Assembly (NCBI RefSeq): GCF_030269925.1
Contig: NC_085107.1
Coordinates: forward strand, 19,222,001-19,286,000
DNA length: 64,000 nucleotides
Direction: 5' to 3'
Source: Bombyx mori
Taxonomy: Eukaryota; Arthropoda; Insecta; Lepidoptera; Bombycidae
Shown here: piece by piece, positions 63,417-64,000 of the stretch
Layout: each line of letters opens with the position of its first letter
How positions within the stretch are numbered: the first letter of the stretch is position 1
Position numbers and translations under genes: made by a program
The notes under the pieces: generated by a model
The model's input: the letters and a program-made list of their open reading frames with translations, nothing else
Database searches by the model: none
What the model was told of the DNA's origin: nothing

Positions 63417-64000
63417 GTGCGAACAGGTTTTATTTTTGTTGTATATCCGGTGGTAAGTCGAAAGAGAGAAATAGTATAATGGCGTAGCTAGCAAACGTCT
63501 TCGTACCAATGCGTACAGATGATTTTAAATAATATCAAACCACATTGAATCCTAAACCATGAGTATAATAAAAATATAATATCATAATATTGTCATTCAG
63601 TCACGTTTCTAACACGTATATTTTATGTTGTCTGATCTTTGTATCTTTAGCGTTCTAGAACCTTTAGAATTATATTATCCTTATCAAATACAATTTTTTT
63701 TAAAAACACAATTTTCAACTACAACAAAATATTCTGGAATATTCGAAGTTGTTTTGTTATGCTTAAGTTGCGCGCTGTGATTTTTCTTATGTCAGTTTCA
63801 TTAAAAAAAGCCTTTTTTGTGTTAAAACATCTGTATCACTCCTTTTTTTTAATTACCTAATTAATCTCTCTCTTGCGCCATTGATGCCGGAAAGAAATTT
63901 GATTGAATTGAATGTTGTAATGTAATTAATTGAAAAATATAAGCTATCCACTCGAGAGGACGCAAAAGCGGCTCTGTCACTTTTAGAATTCAGTGGTACC
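63417..64000. other. Start of vps13B intron 48
   Basis: AT-rich, no exon recognised before the window ends. Confidence 0.4.

Noticed and set aside
62505..62575. Possible functional tRNA gene (A box, perfect T-arm)
   Set aside because: The 5' and 3' ends do not form an acceptor stem and a SINE-type tail follows, so it is a tRNA-derived SINE head. The same applies to 45126-45210 and 60455-60535.
1..64000. CRISPR arrays, bacterial operons, riboswitches, rRNA genes
   Set aside because: None seen. The direct repeats present are tandem without spacers, or are transposon-derived, and the window is plainly insect nuclear DNA.

Overview
The window is insect nuclear DNA, almost certainly from the silkworm Bombyx mori or a very close relative. 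At least ten copies of the tRNA-unrelated Bombyx SINE Bm1 are recognisable, alongside other lepidopteran retroposon tails. The coding content is a small piece of one host gene and most of the first half of another. These are arranged head to head, and the long intergenic region and introns are packed with mobile DNA. No bacterial genes, CRISPR arrays or operons are present.

Left part (1-5000): three well supported exons and one tentative first exon of an angel-type (CCR4-like EEP nuclease/phosphatase) gene run leftwards between 3780 and 1958, and the gene continues beyond the left edge. Between them lies a composite SINE. A decayed transposase-like stretch is at the extreme left.

Provirus (5000-13885, minus strand): a complete gypsy/errantivirus-type endogenous retrovirus. 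It has 229-bp LTRs with no difference seen between them, a GTAC target duplication, a tRNA-Leu-type primer binding site, a polypurine tract, and uninterrupted gag, pol and env frames. Gag and pol are linked by a TTTAAAC slippery heptamer that abuts the gag stop. A solo LTR of the same family lies at 60928-61147.

Intergenic (13886-20768): a mariner remnant, a broken jockey-like reverse transcriptase fragment, several short retroposons and AT-rich DNA.

Right part (20769-63416, plus strand): 48 exons, about 2,200 codons, of the VPS13B (COH1) orthologue, a bridge-like lipid transfer protein. The assignment rests on residue-level similarity to VPS13B from the chorein N-terminus onward. Splice phases chain consistently through every junction except exon 13/14, where the frame is off by one base. 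The gene continues past the right edge. Intron 6 holds an apparently full-length, uninterrupted non-LTR retrotransposon (24288-27973) with an AAATGTGT target duplication, inserted into an older RTE-like retroposon. Other introns contain Bm1 copies in both orientations, tRNA-derived SINEs, LINE tails, a 636-bp TA-flanked MITE, an AT-rich inverted-repeat element, a 141-bp triplication, and a solo LTR only 25 bases upstream of exon 37.

I found no clearly new biological system. The most notable items are the intact provirus and its expression signals, the repeated use of one GTAC site in Bm1 by one LTR family, the nested intact LINE with an internal poly(A) junction, and the frame break in vps13B.
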